A DNA stretch of 38,202 bases from Lentzea pudingi (GTDB taxonomy: Bacteria; Actinomycetota; Actinomycetes; Mycobacteriales; Pseudonocardiaceae): NCBI RefSeq assembly GCF_014646255.1, contig NZ_BMNC01000031.1:1-38202 (forward strand), read 5' to 3'. The notes beneath the pieces are model-generated. The model was given only the letters and a program-made list of their open reading frames with translations. It was not told the origin of the DNA and did no database searches. Shown here in pieces: positions 1-8,209 of the stretch; positions within the stretch are counted from its first letter, which is position 1, and each line of letters starts with the position of its first letter. The position numbers and the translations under genes are program-made.

Positions 1-15
1 TACGGGCGGCGTGGA

Positions 16-75
16 CCCCCTGATCAGATTGCCGGGGGTCTGGGGGCAGAGCCCCCAGGGAAGCACGCAACAGCA
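16..75. repeat. Dispersed intergenic repeat R1, copy A (terminator-like)
   Basis: This block recurs almost exactly at 22503-22563, in the same orientation, with one extra G after the second hairpin in that copy. It holds two adjacent inverted repeats: GACCCCC (14-20) with GGGGGTC (34-40), and CTGGGGGC/GCCCCCAG (40-47 and 51-58) around a 3-nt loop. Both copies lie just beyond the 3' end of a minus-strand gene (38 nt and 44 nt away), so a role as a Rho-independent-type terminator is likely. Similar GGTCTGGGGG...CCCCCAG elements are common between genes in actinomycetes. Confidence 0.75.
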
Positions 76-112
76 GGGCCGCCCGCAACAGCAACCACCC
101 GAAGAAGCCGCC

Positions 113-2434
113 TCAACCCCCCAAAATATGCCGCAACTGAGCCAAAAGATCAGACCGGGAAGCCGCCCCCAACCGCTGCCTCATCCGAGCAACATGGTGC
201 TCAACAGTCTTGGCGGAGATGAACAACCGATCCCCAACCTGCTTGTAGGTCATCCCCTCCAACACCAACCGAGCCACCTCCCGCTCCCGGTCACTCAACT
301 TCCCAGCATCCTCGACCACAGGAACAGCAACATCAGCCTCAACCCGACGTGCAGAAACCGGCCGCCCCTGCAACAACCGTGCACAGTCCAACAACCGAAC
401 CATCGCCTGCCGATCGGAAGTCCGGATCGCAGCCTGCCCAGCCAACCGAGAAGCGTCCCACCACAACCCAACCGCGTGCAGGCCACGAGCAGCCTCCTCA
501 ACCCGATCAGCGTCAACGTCCCCAGCCACCACATCCAGCCAACACTCAGCAGCAGCGGACAACACAGCGCAGTACCGACTCCGCTCCCGATGAACAGCCA
601 ACGCCGCAGCATGCTCCTCAGCAGCCACAGAGTTCTCATCGATGATCGCCGCGTGCAACAGCGACCAATGCAACTGCGATGCCCACAACGGCGGATTCCC
701 CAACGACCGCAACAAAGCAGCAGCCTGCGCGAGGTGAGGCGCCAACCGCTCCTGATCCCTCAACCGAGCGGCAGCAGCAGCGAACTCCCCCAACGGCAAC
801 AACGAAAACAAATCCACCGGATGCCGAAGCACAGCCTCACAGGCCTGCTCCCAAGTCCGTCGCAAGGTAGCCAGGTCGGAGTTCCGCCGAGCAACCCCAA
901 CCTCCAACGCCACCGCGAAAATCCAGTCACGAGGCTCAAAAGCGCCCCGAACGGACATCAAAACCTCGCGAGCAACGCCCAGATTGCCGCGCAACATGTG
1001 CACCCAGGCCTGCAACAACCGATGCCGCACGGACATCAGCACCCCGCCGGTGCCGTTCTCGACAGCCCGGTCCAGCACCGACTCGGCCACGTTCGGCTCA
1101 CCGCAGTGCACAGCCACCAAAGCAGCCAACGCCGCAGGGCTGTCCGGCAACAAAACGGCTCCGCCGGCAGGTTCGAGCATCGACGAAGCACGCACCAAAG
1201 TGGACAGAGCGGCGGTCTCGCCGCCGGCCACCGACTGCCGAACCCCCTGCAACATCAACGAGGCCGCGCCGCCCAGCATCGTGGGAGGCTGCGGAGGCGT
1301 CTCCTCGAAAAGATGCCCGGTCCCGATCAACCCGATCCCGGCGAACGCGGCCGCATAAGGCGTGGCAGCCCACCGGAACAGCTCGGTCGACCGAGCCAAC
1401 TGCCCTCGATGCGCCAACGCAACAGCCGCCACCTCGGCAGCAGTACGCCGATGCGGCGAGTCGGCAACGCTGATGACCTGGTCGGCCAGCCGCAACGCTC
1501 CGTCCAGGTCCCCAGCCATCGCCGAAGCGGTGGCCCAAGCGGCAGCGGTCTCGGCGGACGGCGTCCCACCGCCGGTGGAGGCCTTGAACAACCGTGCAGC
1601 CAAGGCAGGATCGGAGGCCAACGCCTCCCGAGCAGCCGCGACGAACACGGGCCCGCCGATCCCGGTGTCGACCAACGGCCGAACGAGCTCCAGAACCGGA
1701 CCACCACGGTCCAGCTGCAGCTGCGCCAGCTTCTGCCGGACCGCGATCCGACGCTCGGCACGGGTCAACGCACCGACGGCCCGCAACACCAACGGCCACA
1801 AAGTGCCGTCCTCGGCCAGCATCCCGGTGGCCCGAGCGGCCTCGATGATGTCGCTGACCTCGTCGAAGTCCTTGCCCAGCAGGGAAGACAACAGGTCCAG
1901 TCGCTGGGCGGCCCCGGCCTCGGCGGCCAGCAGGAACTTCTGCAGGTCGGCGTCCAGCCAGTCGAGGTCGGCGCGAAACGCACCGAGGACGTCCGAGGAC
2001 ACCTCGGACACGGCCCCGAGGCGTTCCACGAACAGCGGAACACCGCCGGTCTGCGCGAAGACGAAGTCGGCGACGGGCTTGGGGGCGTTCAGCACCTCGC
2101 GGACCTGGTCGCGCGACAGCGGCGCCAACGGCACCACGACGGCGCCGCGGGTCAGTTCGGCCAGCGCCGCGCGGCGTGGCCAGGGGCGGTGGGCCAGGAC
2201 CAGAAGCGGTTCATCGGCAAGTGCGCGCAGGGAGGCATCGTCCAGCAGGTGCGCGTCGTCCACCACGCGCACAGCGGTGTTGGTGATCTCCGAAAGCAGC
2301 GCTGTCTTGCCGTAACCACCAGGTGCCGCAACGACAACGCGCAGGCGGGTGCCCGCGGCGGCCTCGTCGATCCGGTCCAGGACGCCTCGCACTGGGGCGT
2401 CCAGCACCAACCTGGCTCGTGTGGTCACGCTCAA
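113..2434 (-). CDS. Large ATPase-type LuxR-family transcriptional regulator (IniR-like)
   Basis: This 773-aa protein has the layout of MalT/LAL-type regulators. An N-terminal P-loop NTPase carries Walker A GGYGKT at about residues 39-44 and a Walker B-like VRVVDDAHLLDD at about 56-67. A long Ala/Leu-rich helical (TPR-like) middle follows, and the last ~65 residues form a LuxR helix-turn-helix (LSDREREVARL, then AKTVEHHV). The start is TTG at 2434, with an alternative GTG at 2428. The TTG overlaps the stop of the upstream Hsp70-like gene by 4 nt, so the two are translationally coupled. In M. tuberculosis a regulator of the same type (Rv0339c, IniR) lies upstream of and divergent to iniBAC, and the position here is equivalent, so it is probably the switch of the iniB/iniA genes. 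That role is inferred. Third codon positions in its 3' half are unusually rich in G and T. Confidence 0.85.
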   Translation of the reverse strand: MSVTTRARLVLDAPVRGVLDRIDEAAAGTRLRVVVAAPGGYGKTALLSEITNTAVRVVDDAHLLDDASLRALADEPLLVLAHRPWPRRAALAELTRGAVVVPLAPLSRDQVREVLNAPKPVADFVFAQTGGVPLFVERLGAVSEVSSDVLGAFRADLDWLDADLQKFLLAAEAGAAQRLDLLSSLLGKDFDEVSDIIEAARATGMLAEDGTLWPLVLRAVGALTRAERRIAVRQKLAQLQLDRGGPVLELVRPLVDTGIGGPVFVAAAREALASDPALAARLFKASTGGGTPSAETAAAWATASAMAGDLDGALRLADQVISVADSPHRRTAAEVAAVALAHRGQLARSTELFRWAATPYAAAFAGIGLIGTGHLFEETPPQPPTMLGGAASLMLQGVRQSVAGGETAALSTLVRASSMLEPAGGAVLLPDSPAALAALVAVHCGEPNVAESVLDRAVENGTGGVLMSVRHRLLQAWVHMLRGNLGVAREVLMSVRGAFEPRDWIFAVALEVGVARRNSDLATLRRTWEQACEAVLRHPVDLFSLLPLGEFAAAAARLRDQERLAPHLAQAAALLRSLGNPPLWASQLHWSLLHAAIIDENSVAAEEHAAALAVHRERSRYCAVLSAAAECWLDVVAGDVDADRVEEAARGLHAVGLWWDASRLAGQAAIRTSDRQAMVRLLDCARLLQGRPVSARRVEADVAVPVVEDAGKLSDREREVARLVLEGMTYKQVGDRLFISAKTVEHHVARMRQRLGAASRSDLLAQLRHILGG

Positions 2435-3651
2435 CGGCCGTCCTCATCATCGTCTCGGGATCGGGAGCTGGAACTCGAGCGGCGCCCGGCGGGTTTCAGC
2501 ACGCGCGCGACGCGCTTCACCCGCCTCGGGGGCAGTTCCAGCGGGGACACGTCCACCGGCGGGCGGGGCGGTGGAGCGGTGAAGTCGTCGTCGGGGCCGG
2601 CGACCTCGCCGACGGGGAAGCGCAACGACTGTTCACGGGTGTGCAGCAGGACCGAGGTGTCGAGCGGTTCCGGCTCGACCTCGGGGCCCATCAGGACGAG
2701 CCGCGCGGCGACCGCGAGGCCCTTGGCGACCGAGTGCTCGGGGGCGGCCTCCGCCAGCACGCGGCAGTCGACCGCGGACGACAGCGCGTCGCCGATCACG
2801 GGCATCCGGCAGGCTCCGCCGACGAGCAGCACGGCGTCCGGCTGCACCGTCCCGACAGCGCGCACGAACGTGCTGACGAGGTGCTCGACGGACGGCCGGA
2901 TCTCCTCGACGAACTCGTCGCGGGCGATCTCGACGCCGCTGACCACCACGGACGGCGCGGACGGGCCGAACGCACGCTTCGCCGCCTCGCACTCGGCGGA
3001 CGACACCTGACCGTCCTTGCCCAGCCGGCCGCGCACCAGGCCCTGCAGCAGGTCGTCGAAGTCGGCGCCGGTGTGGTGGTCGACGCCGTCGACGTGGTTG
3101 ACCAGTTCGAACGTCCGGTTCTGCGCCCGGCGGACCACGGACGTGGAGAACGCGTGGCTGCCCAGCGAGAACACCGCCAACGACGCCTTGGACACCACAC
3201 GGGAACGCACGGCGTGGTTCTCCGCAGCTGCCAACGGCTCTGGGACGAGCGTCACGTCGTGCAGTCCGACTGCCCGCATCGCCGCGAAGAGCTGTCCTCG
3301 CCGATAGGGACCCCACCCGGCCGGGTGACTCACCGCCAGGTGACGGGGCTGTTCACCCTCTCGGGCGACCACCTCACCGACCACCCACATGATCAGCAAC
3401 GCGGTGAGCTCCTCCGCCGGGCACGTCTCCGGGCCCAGCGAGAACGGCACGGCGTCGCCGACCCGCCGGGCGAAGCCCGTGGCCGTCCATCCGGGTACCG
3501 CGCGCTCACCGACCGAGAACGTCCCTGCGTCCGTGAGCTGCAGCGACGACGGCACCACCAGGACGATCTCGGCATCGCGGGCACCGTCGAGGCGGCACAC
3601 GGCAGCCGTCGTCCGGGTGGTGCCGACATCGACTCCCAGTACGTACGCCAA
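2431..3651 (-). CDS. Truncated Hsp70/DnaK-family protein (nucleotide-binding domain only)
   Basis: The 406-aa product matches the actin-like ATPase fold of Hsp70 but lacks the substrate-binding domain; DnaK is about 610-640 aa. The first phosphate loop is present (DVGTT, 8-12), as are a PEPLAAA segment (137-143), a GADFDD segment (~195-200) and the adenosine motif LVGGACRMP (~276-284). The second phosphate loop, DLGGGTFD in DnaK, is here SLGSHAFS (~162-169), having lost both Asp residues and most glycines. The C-terminus (~330-406) is Pro-, Arg- and Ser-rich and looks disordered. The start codon is TTG, supported by a GAGG Shine-Dalgarno 7 nt upstream. It is co-transcribed with the LuxR regulator and divergent from iniB, so a sensory or adaptor role for the regulator is plausible but unproven. 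Confidence 0.85.
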   Translation of the reverse strand: MAYVLGVDVGTTRTTAAVCRLDGARDAEIVLVVPSSLQLTDAGTFSVGERAVPGWTATGFARRVGDAVPFSLGPETCPAEELTALLIMWVVGEVVAREGEQPRHLAVSHPAGWGPYRRGQLFAAMRAVGLHDVTLVPEPLAAAENHAVRSRVVSKASLAVFSLGSHAFSTSVVRRAQNRTFELVNHVDGVDHHTGADFDDLLQGLVRGRLGKDGQVSSAECEAAKRAFGPSAPSVVVSGVEIARDEFVEEIRPSVEHLVSTFVRAVGTVQPDAVLLVGGACRMPVIGDALSSAVDCRVLAEAAPEHSVAKGLAVAARLVLMGPEVEPEPLDTSVLLHTREQSLRFPVGEVAGPDDDFTAPPPRPPVDVSPLELPPRRVKRVARVLKPAGRRSSSSSRSRDDDEDGR

Positions 3652-3871
3652 GTCTCTTCCTCACCTGTTCGCAGCAGCGACCAGTACCTACACGGGTGAA
3701 CAAGAGACGCTCAAGCGAGGCCCCTAACCCCCTAGGGGGTCAACGACCGTCACCCCATTGGGGAACGGGGATTCACTGGGAGTGATCCCCGATGCCGGTC
3801 AGGGGCCTGCCCTCATAACTTTCAGCCACACACCCCGCCCGACATCCGTGCCTCACCAGGAGTTCCCAGAG
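3652..3871. promoter_or_regulatory. Divergent promoter/operator region between the Hsp70-like gene and iniB
   Basis: The 220-nt spacer is crowded with symmetric elements. There is a perfect 14-nt palindrome ACCCCCTAGGGGGT (3727-3740), CCCCATTGGGG (3753-3763), and a longer inverted repeat with GGGGAT/ATCCCC outer arms and CACT/AGTG inner arms (3767-3790). A GGGTGAAC octamer (3693-3701) recurs before iniA (4977-4984). A possible -10 (CATAAC) lies in the CCTCATAACTTT stretch at 3811-3822. The iniB Shine-Dalgarno AGGAG is at 3858-3862. These palindromes are candidate sites for the adjacent LuxR regulator; no binding evidence exists. Confidence 0.5.
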
Positions 3872-4789
3872 ATGATCCAGCCCAGCACGCTCCACGACTT
3901 CGTGCTCAACCTGCTCAGCGACCCGTCGCTCAAGGACGCCTTCGCGGCCGACGCTCAGGGCACCCTGGAGCAGGCTGGCCTGGCCGACATCACGGCCGTC
4001 GACGTGCAGGAAGTCATCCCGCTGGTCCTCGACCTGCTGCCCGCCACCCCCGCCGGCCTGCCCGCCGTCGAGAGTGTCGACCTGACCCTGCCCGCCGGTG
4101 ACCTCCTCGCGGACGGCCCCCTCGGCGCCATCAGCCAGCTGCAGGCCGTCGCGTCTCAGCTGACCACGTCGGGCCTGAGCCTCACCGAGCTGCAGACCTC
4201 CTCCGCCGGCATGCTCGCGGTGGGCGAGGACGGCCTCCAGCTCGCCGCGGCGAACCAGTCCCTCGGTGAGTACGCCCGGGTCGGCCTGGGCATCGACGGT
4301 GACTTCTCCGCCGTGACCGACGTGACCTCGGTCCTCGACCAGACCGCGTCCCCGCTCACCGGCACCGTCCTCGACGTGGCCGACACCGCCACGGCGACCG
4401 TCGACGCGCCGCTCGACGGCGTCACCTCGGCCGTTCCCGGCCTGGACGGCGTCCTCGGCCAGCTGGACGGCGTGACGGGCCTCGGCCACGACGCCCTCGG
4501 CGTGCTGGGCGGCAGCGACCTGAGCCTCGGCGTGCTGAACACGAGCGGCCTGGACGACCTGGCCAACGGCGACGTCGGCCTGCACTCGCTGGACACCGTC
4601 GGCCAGGTCACGAGCACCGCGACCGGCCTCGTCGGCACGGCGACCGGCGTTGCCGGTGTGGCCGGCGACGCGGGCGTCGGCAACGTGCTCGGCGGCGACC
4701 ACGGCGTCGGCAACGTGCTCGGCACCGTCACCGACGTGACCCACAACGTCCCGGTCGTCGGCGACCTGGACCTGGGCCTGCTCGGCTGA
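3872..4789 (+). CDS. iniB: IniB-like protein (IniB N-terminal domain, low-complexity C-terminus)
   Basis: The start ATG 3872 is chosen because AGGAG lies 9 nt upstream and because the family's conserved N-terminus begins there (STLHDFVLNLLSDPSLKDAF). The frame is open further upstream but shows no family similarity. The 305-aa protein has a short helical N-terminal domain (about 1-60) followed by a long Gly/Val/Asp/Leu/Thr-rich tail with repeats such as GVGNVLG. No signal peptide or membrane segment is seen. Mycobacterial IniB is longer (479 aa) and likewise Gly/Ala-rich. It is the first gene of the cell-wall-stress-induced iniBAC group, and its biochemical role is not known. A strong hairpin after the gene separates it from iniA. 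Confidence 0.82.
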   Translation: MIQPSTLHDFVLNLLSDPSLKDAFAADAQGTLEQAGLADITAVDVQEVIPLVLDLLPATPAGLPAVESVDLTLPAGDLLADGPLGAISQLQAVASQLTTSGLSLTELQTSSAGMLAVGEDGLQLAAANQSLGEYARVGLGIDGDFSAVTDVTSVLDQTASPLTGTVLDVADTATATVDAPLDGVTSAVPGLDGVLGQLDGVTGLGHDALGVLGGSDLSLGVLNTSGLDDLANGDVGLHSLDTVGQVTSTATGLVGTATGVAGVAGDAGVGNVLGGDHGVGNVLGTVTDVTHNVPVVGDLDLGLLG

Positions 4790-4807
4790 GCCACCCTTCC
4801 CGCGCGG

Positions 4808-4838
4808 ACCGGCCCTGTCTCCTGTGGACAGGGCCGGT
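4808..4838 (+). terminator. Terminator hairpin after iniB
   Basis: A perfect 12-bp stem, ACCGGCCCTGTC (4808-4819) with GACAGGGCCGGT (4827-4838), surrounds a 7-nt loop and begins 18 nt after the iniB stop codon. No U-tract follows, as is usual for actinobacterial terminators. Confidence 0.8.
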
Positions 4839-4883
4839 TCGTCGTCTCGGCCGACACATCTGACAAAACGATCAAACCGGTTC

Positions 4884-4983
4884 ACGTTCCACCTCGGTGA
4901 GGAACGTCACCGCCCTCCCGAACAGCCCCATCCGCCCGTTCAAAACCGGTATTGCGTTCGAGGCTTTCACCCAAGGGGGTGAA
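4884..4983 (+). promoter_or_regulatory. Putative iniA operator and promoter region
   Basis: Two inverted repeats lie upstream of iniA: ACGTTCC-N10-GGAACGT (4884-4907) and TTCACCC-N4-GGGTGAA (4966-4983). The second overlaps the GGGGG-type Shine-Dalgarno about 10 nt before the iniA ATG, so protein binding or folding there could affect translation as well as transcription. The GGGTGAAC core is shared with the iniB upstream region at 3693-3701. The presence of a terminator before this region implies that iniA has its own promoter. Confidence 0.4.
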
Positions 4984-4992
4984 CACGGCACT

Positions 4993-6804
4993 ATGAGTCA
5001 GGTGATGGCACCGCCCTGGCTCGACGTGCTCGACGAGACGATCGGGGCCTGCGTCACGCACCGGAGGCCCGATCTGGAGGCCCGGCTGCGGGAAAAGCGG
5101 GCACAGCAACTGGACCCCAAGTTGCGCGTTCTCGTCGTCGGCGAGTCCAAGCAAGGCAAGAGCCAGCTCGTGAACGCGCTGCTCAACGCACCCGTGTGTG
5201 CGGTGGGCGACGACATCACGACGACTGTGCCGACCTTCGTCCAGCACGCGGACACCCCGTCCGCGGCTCTCGTCCGCAACGCCTCGGCGGGCGGATCGAT
5301 CTTCCACACCCCGACCGAGCGCATCGCCGTGCCGATCGACCAGGTGACGAAACAGGCCGCCGCGCAGCACGTCGTGCGAGCCGAGATCGGCATTCCGCGT
5401 GCGCTGCTCGACAGCGGCCTGGTCCTGATCGACACCCCCGGTGTCGGCGACACCCGCTCCGCGCACACCGCGAGCACGTTCGCGACGCTGATGCAGGCCG
5501 ACGCCGTGCTGCTGGTCTCCGACGCGACGGGCGAGCTGACGTCGGCGGAGATGACGCTGCTCAAGAAGGTCATGGAGGCCTGCCCGAACGTCACGGTGGT
5601 CGTCACGAAGATCGACCTCGTGCCGAGCTGGCGCCACGTCGTGGAACGCAACCGGGCGCTGCTCGCCCGCGCCGGCATCCGCGCGAAGCTGATCCCCGTG
5701 TCGAGCGCGCTGCGGCTGCGCGCCGCGAAGACCGGCGACCAGCGCCTCAACACCGAGTCCGGCTTCCCCGAGCTGGTGACGTGCGTGCAGAGCGACATCG
5801 TGGCTTCAGCTGACCTGCTGGCGCGTCGCGCCGTCGCCGTCGTCGCGTCCAGCGCGCTCACCCAGCTCGTCACGCCGTTGCGCGAGGAGCTCACGACCCA
5901 CGACTCGTCCCACACGGTCGCCACGATCTCGACGCTGCAGGAGGCCCAGCGACGCGTCGACGAGCTGCGCCGCCGGTCCGCGCGCTGGCAGAACGTGCTC
6001 AACGACGAGATGGCCGACCTGATCTCCGACGTCGAGTACGACCTGCGCGACCGGACCCGCAAGATCCTGCGCGAGGTCGACAAGACCTACGACGAGGCCG
6101 ATCCCGCGATCGGCTGGGACAAGTTCGAGCAGTGGCTCGAGGACAACCTCAACGAGGCCGCCACCACGAACTTCGCCTGGCTGATGGAACGCGCGGAGTG
6201 GGTGGCCGCGAAGGTCGCGAGGAACTTCCCCGTCTACCGCGAGGACCTGATCCCGGGTTCGGTGCTGCCGGACGACCTGCTGGAGCCGGCGAGCAAGCTG
6301 GAGAAGCCGAAGATCGAGCCGTTCTCGATGCCGCAGAAGCTCTTCACGGGTCTGCGCGGCTCCTACGGCGGCGTGCTGATGTTCGGTCTGGTCACGTCGC
6401 TCGCGGGCATGCCGCTGATCAACGTGATCTCGCTCGGCGCCGGCGCGCTGTTCGGCGGGAAGTCCATTCTGGACGAGAGCGACCAACGGCTGAAGCGCCG
6501 CCAGGCTGCCGCGAAGGCCGCCGCGCAACGGCACGTGGACGACTTCTTCATGAAGTTCTCCAAGGACGTCCGCGATTCCGGGCGGCACATCCAGCGCTCG
6601 CTGCGCAACCACTTCAGCACGCTCGCCGAGGAGCTGCAGGAGACGTTGCTGGAGTCGGCCCGCAGCGCCAAGCGCGCGGTGCAGGACGACCAGACCGAAC
6701 GCGAGCGCAGGATGCGCGAAGGCCGCAAGGAGCTGGACAGACTCGTCACGCTCTACAAGCGGGTGCAGGCACTCGGGGGTCCCGCGATGGAGCTCACCGC
6801 GTGA
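4993..6804 (+). CDS. iniA: IniA-like dynamin-family GTPase
   Basis: This 603-aa bacterial dynamin-like protein carries the GTPase motifs G1 GESKQGKS (50-57), G3 DTPG (from 147) and G4 TKID (205-208). A long helical stalk region follows (~280-440). A hydrophobic hairpin at ~459-490 (GVLMFGLVTSLAGMP to GAGALFGG) is the likely membrane-inserting paddle, and a charged coiled-coil-prone C-terminus follows. The mycobacterial homologue IniA is isoniazid-inducible and mediates membrane fission; a role in envelope repair at the inner membrane is therefore likely. ATG 4993 is preferred over a possible start about 100 nt upstream (4897) because a GGGGGTGA ribosome site precedes it and the upstream codons show no conserved sequence. 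It overlaps iniC by 4 nt. Confidence 0.88.
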   Translation: MSQVMAPPWLDVLDETIGACVTHRRPDLEARLREKRAQQLDPKLRVLVVGESKQGKSQLVNALLNAPVCAVGDDITTTVPTFVQHADTPSAALVRNASAGGSIFHTPTERIAVPIDQVTKQAAAQHVVRAEIGIPRALLDSGLVLIDTPGVGDTRSAHTASTFATLMQADAVLLVSDATGELTSAEMTLLKKVMEACPNVTVVVTKIDLVPSWRHVVERNRALLARAGIRAKLIPVSSALRLRAAKTGDQRLNTESGFPELVTCVQSDIVASADLLARRAVAVVASSALTQLVTPLREELTTHDSSHTVATISTLQEAQRRVDELRRRSARWQNVLNDEMADLISDVEYDLRDRTRKILREVDKTYDEADPAIGWDKFEQWLEDNLNEAATTNFAWLMERAEWVAAKVARNFPVYREDLIPGSVLPDDLLEPASKLEKPKIEPFSMPQKLFTGLRGSYGGVLMFGLVTSLAGMPLINVISLGAGALFGGKSILDESDQRLKRRQAAAKAAAQRHVDDFFMKFSKDVRDSGRHIQRSLRNHFSTLAEELQETLLESARSAKRAVQDDQTERERRMREGRKELDRLVTLYKRVQALGGPAMELTA

Positions 6805-8195
6805 CACTGGACCGCGTCGTCTGGTCGATGCTGCAAGAGGCGCTGGGTGTCTACCGCGACAGCCCCCGCGCCACGGCCTGGCTGCGCTCGCACGCCGAGC
6901 GCTACACCGAACCCGTGCGGATCGCGGTGGCCGGCCGGTCGCGGATCGGCAAGTCCACTGTGGTCAACGCCCTGATCGGTGACGAGTTCACGCCGCAGAA
7001 CTCGTTCGTCTGGTACCGCGGCGGCACCGAACCGCGGGCACACGCCTTCACCGGCCCCGGCCGGCCGCACGAGCTCACGATCGGCAGGCGGGGCAACCGG
7101 AACCACGTCGAGGCGGGCCAGTTCGACCGTTCCGACCGGGTCGTCGTCGACTGGCCCGCGCGGACGCTGCGCGACGTCGTGCTGATCGACACCCCGTCCG
7201 AGGCCACGCCGGAACAGGTGCTCGGCGACGCGGACGCGTTGGTGTACCTGATGCGGCACGTGCAGGACGAGGACCTGAAGTTCCTGCGGTCCGCCAACGA
7301 CCACCCGATCGCACGGACCGCCGCGGTGCACACGGTCGCGGTGCTCGCCCGTGCCGACGAGATCGGGGCCGGGCGGATCGACGCGCTGTCGTCCGCCAAG
7401 CAGATCGCCCGCCGCTACCGCCGTGATCCGGCCGTGGAACCGTCGTGCCAGAACGTGGTCTCGGTCGCCGGGCTGCTCGCCGTGGCCGCAAGGACGTTGC
7501 GGGAGGACGAGTTCGCGGCGTTGCGGGTGCTGTCCTCGCTCGGCCGCGAGGAGCTGGAGGACCACCTGCTGTCGGCGGACAGGTTCGCCGGCGAGCAGTT
7601 CCCGCTGGCGATGGAACCCACTGTGCGGCAGGCGTTGCTGGAACGGTTCGGGATCTTCGGCGTCCGGTTGATCACCGCGTTGATCAGGCAGGGCTTCGAC
7701 TCGCAGGTGAAGCTGACCGGTCAGCTGGTGCAGCGCAGCGGGCTCGGCGAGCTGCGGGACTCGATCGCGGTCCACTTCGTCGAACGCCGCGAGGTGCTCA
7801 AGGCGCGCTCGGCGATGCTGGCGCTCGACGTGCTGTTCCGGATGGAGCCGCGGCAGAGCGCCCGCAGGCTGGTGGCCGACCTGGAACGGGTCGTCGCGTC
7901 CGCGCACGACTTCCGCGAGCTGCGGCTCGTGGCCGCGTTGCAGTCCGGCCGCACGAAACTGCCCGCCGAACTGCAGACCGAGGCGTTGCGGCTCATCGGC
8001 GCCGAGGGCGTCGCTCCGCCCGCACGGCTGGGTTTCGAGTACGAGGCCGACGCCGGTGAGCTGCGCGAGGCGTTGCTCGACGCGCTGCTCCGCTGGCAGG
8101 CGCAGGCGGTGGACGTGCACGCACCCCAGAACCATCGAAGGGCCGCCCAGATCGTGGTCCGCACGTGCGAGGAGCTACTCCTCCAGCTCAGCTGA
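6801..8195 (+). CDS. iniC: IniC-like dynamin-family GTPase
   Basis: The second dynamin-like protein (464 aa; mycobacterial IniC is 493 aa) starts at GTG 6801, whose GTGA overlaps the iniA stop. This indicates coupled, probably stoichiometric synthesis and a partnership with IniA. G1 is GRSRIGKS (45-52). The G3 motif is DTPS rather than DTPG, and at the G4 position there is ARADE instead of (N/T)KxD, so guanine specificity or hydrolysis may be reduced. The rest is Leu/Arg/Glu-rich and helical; no clear membrane paddle comparable with that of IniA is seen. The frame is open upstream inside iniA, but that stretch is a shadow of iniA. Confidence 0.85.
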   Translation: MTLDRVVWSMLQEALGVYRDSPRATAWLRSHAERYTEPVRIAVAGRSRIGKSTVVNALIGDEFTPQNSFVWYRGGTEPRAHAFTGPGRPHELTIGRRGNRNHVEAGQFDRSDRVVVDWPARTLRDVVLIDTPSEATPEQVLGDADALVYLMRHVQDEDLKFLRSANDHPIARTAAVHTVAVLARADEIGAGRIDALSSAKQIARRYRRDPAVEPSCQNVVSVAGLLAVAARTLREDEFAALRVLSSLGREELEDHLLSADRFAGEQFPLAMEPTVRQALLERFGIFGVRLITALIRQGFDSQVKLTGQLVQRSGLGELRDSIAVHFVERREVLKARSAMLALDVLFRMEPRQSARRLVADLERVVASAHDFRELRLVAALQSGRTKLPAELQTEALRLIGAEGVAPPARLGFEYEADAGELREALLDALLRWQAQAVDVHAPQNHRRAAQIVVRTCEELLLQLS

Positions 8196-8209
8196 GGCAC
8201 GATGTCCCC

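Noticed and set aside
11..3010. A 999-codon open frame on the plus strand opposite the LuxR and Hsp70-like genes
   Set aside because: Low-complexity Gln/Pro/Arg/Ser translation with no domain; it mirrors the GC-rich codon bias of the real minus-strand genes, which have clear motifs.
4897..4992. N-terminal extension of IniA by 32 residues
   Set aside because: Unconserved-looking codons without a ribosome site, covering the putative operator dyads; ATG 4993 has GGGGGTGA upstream.
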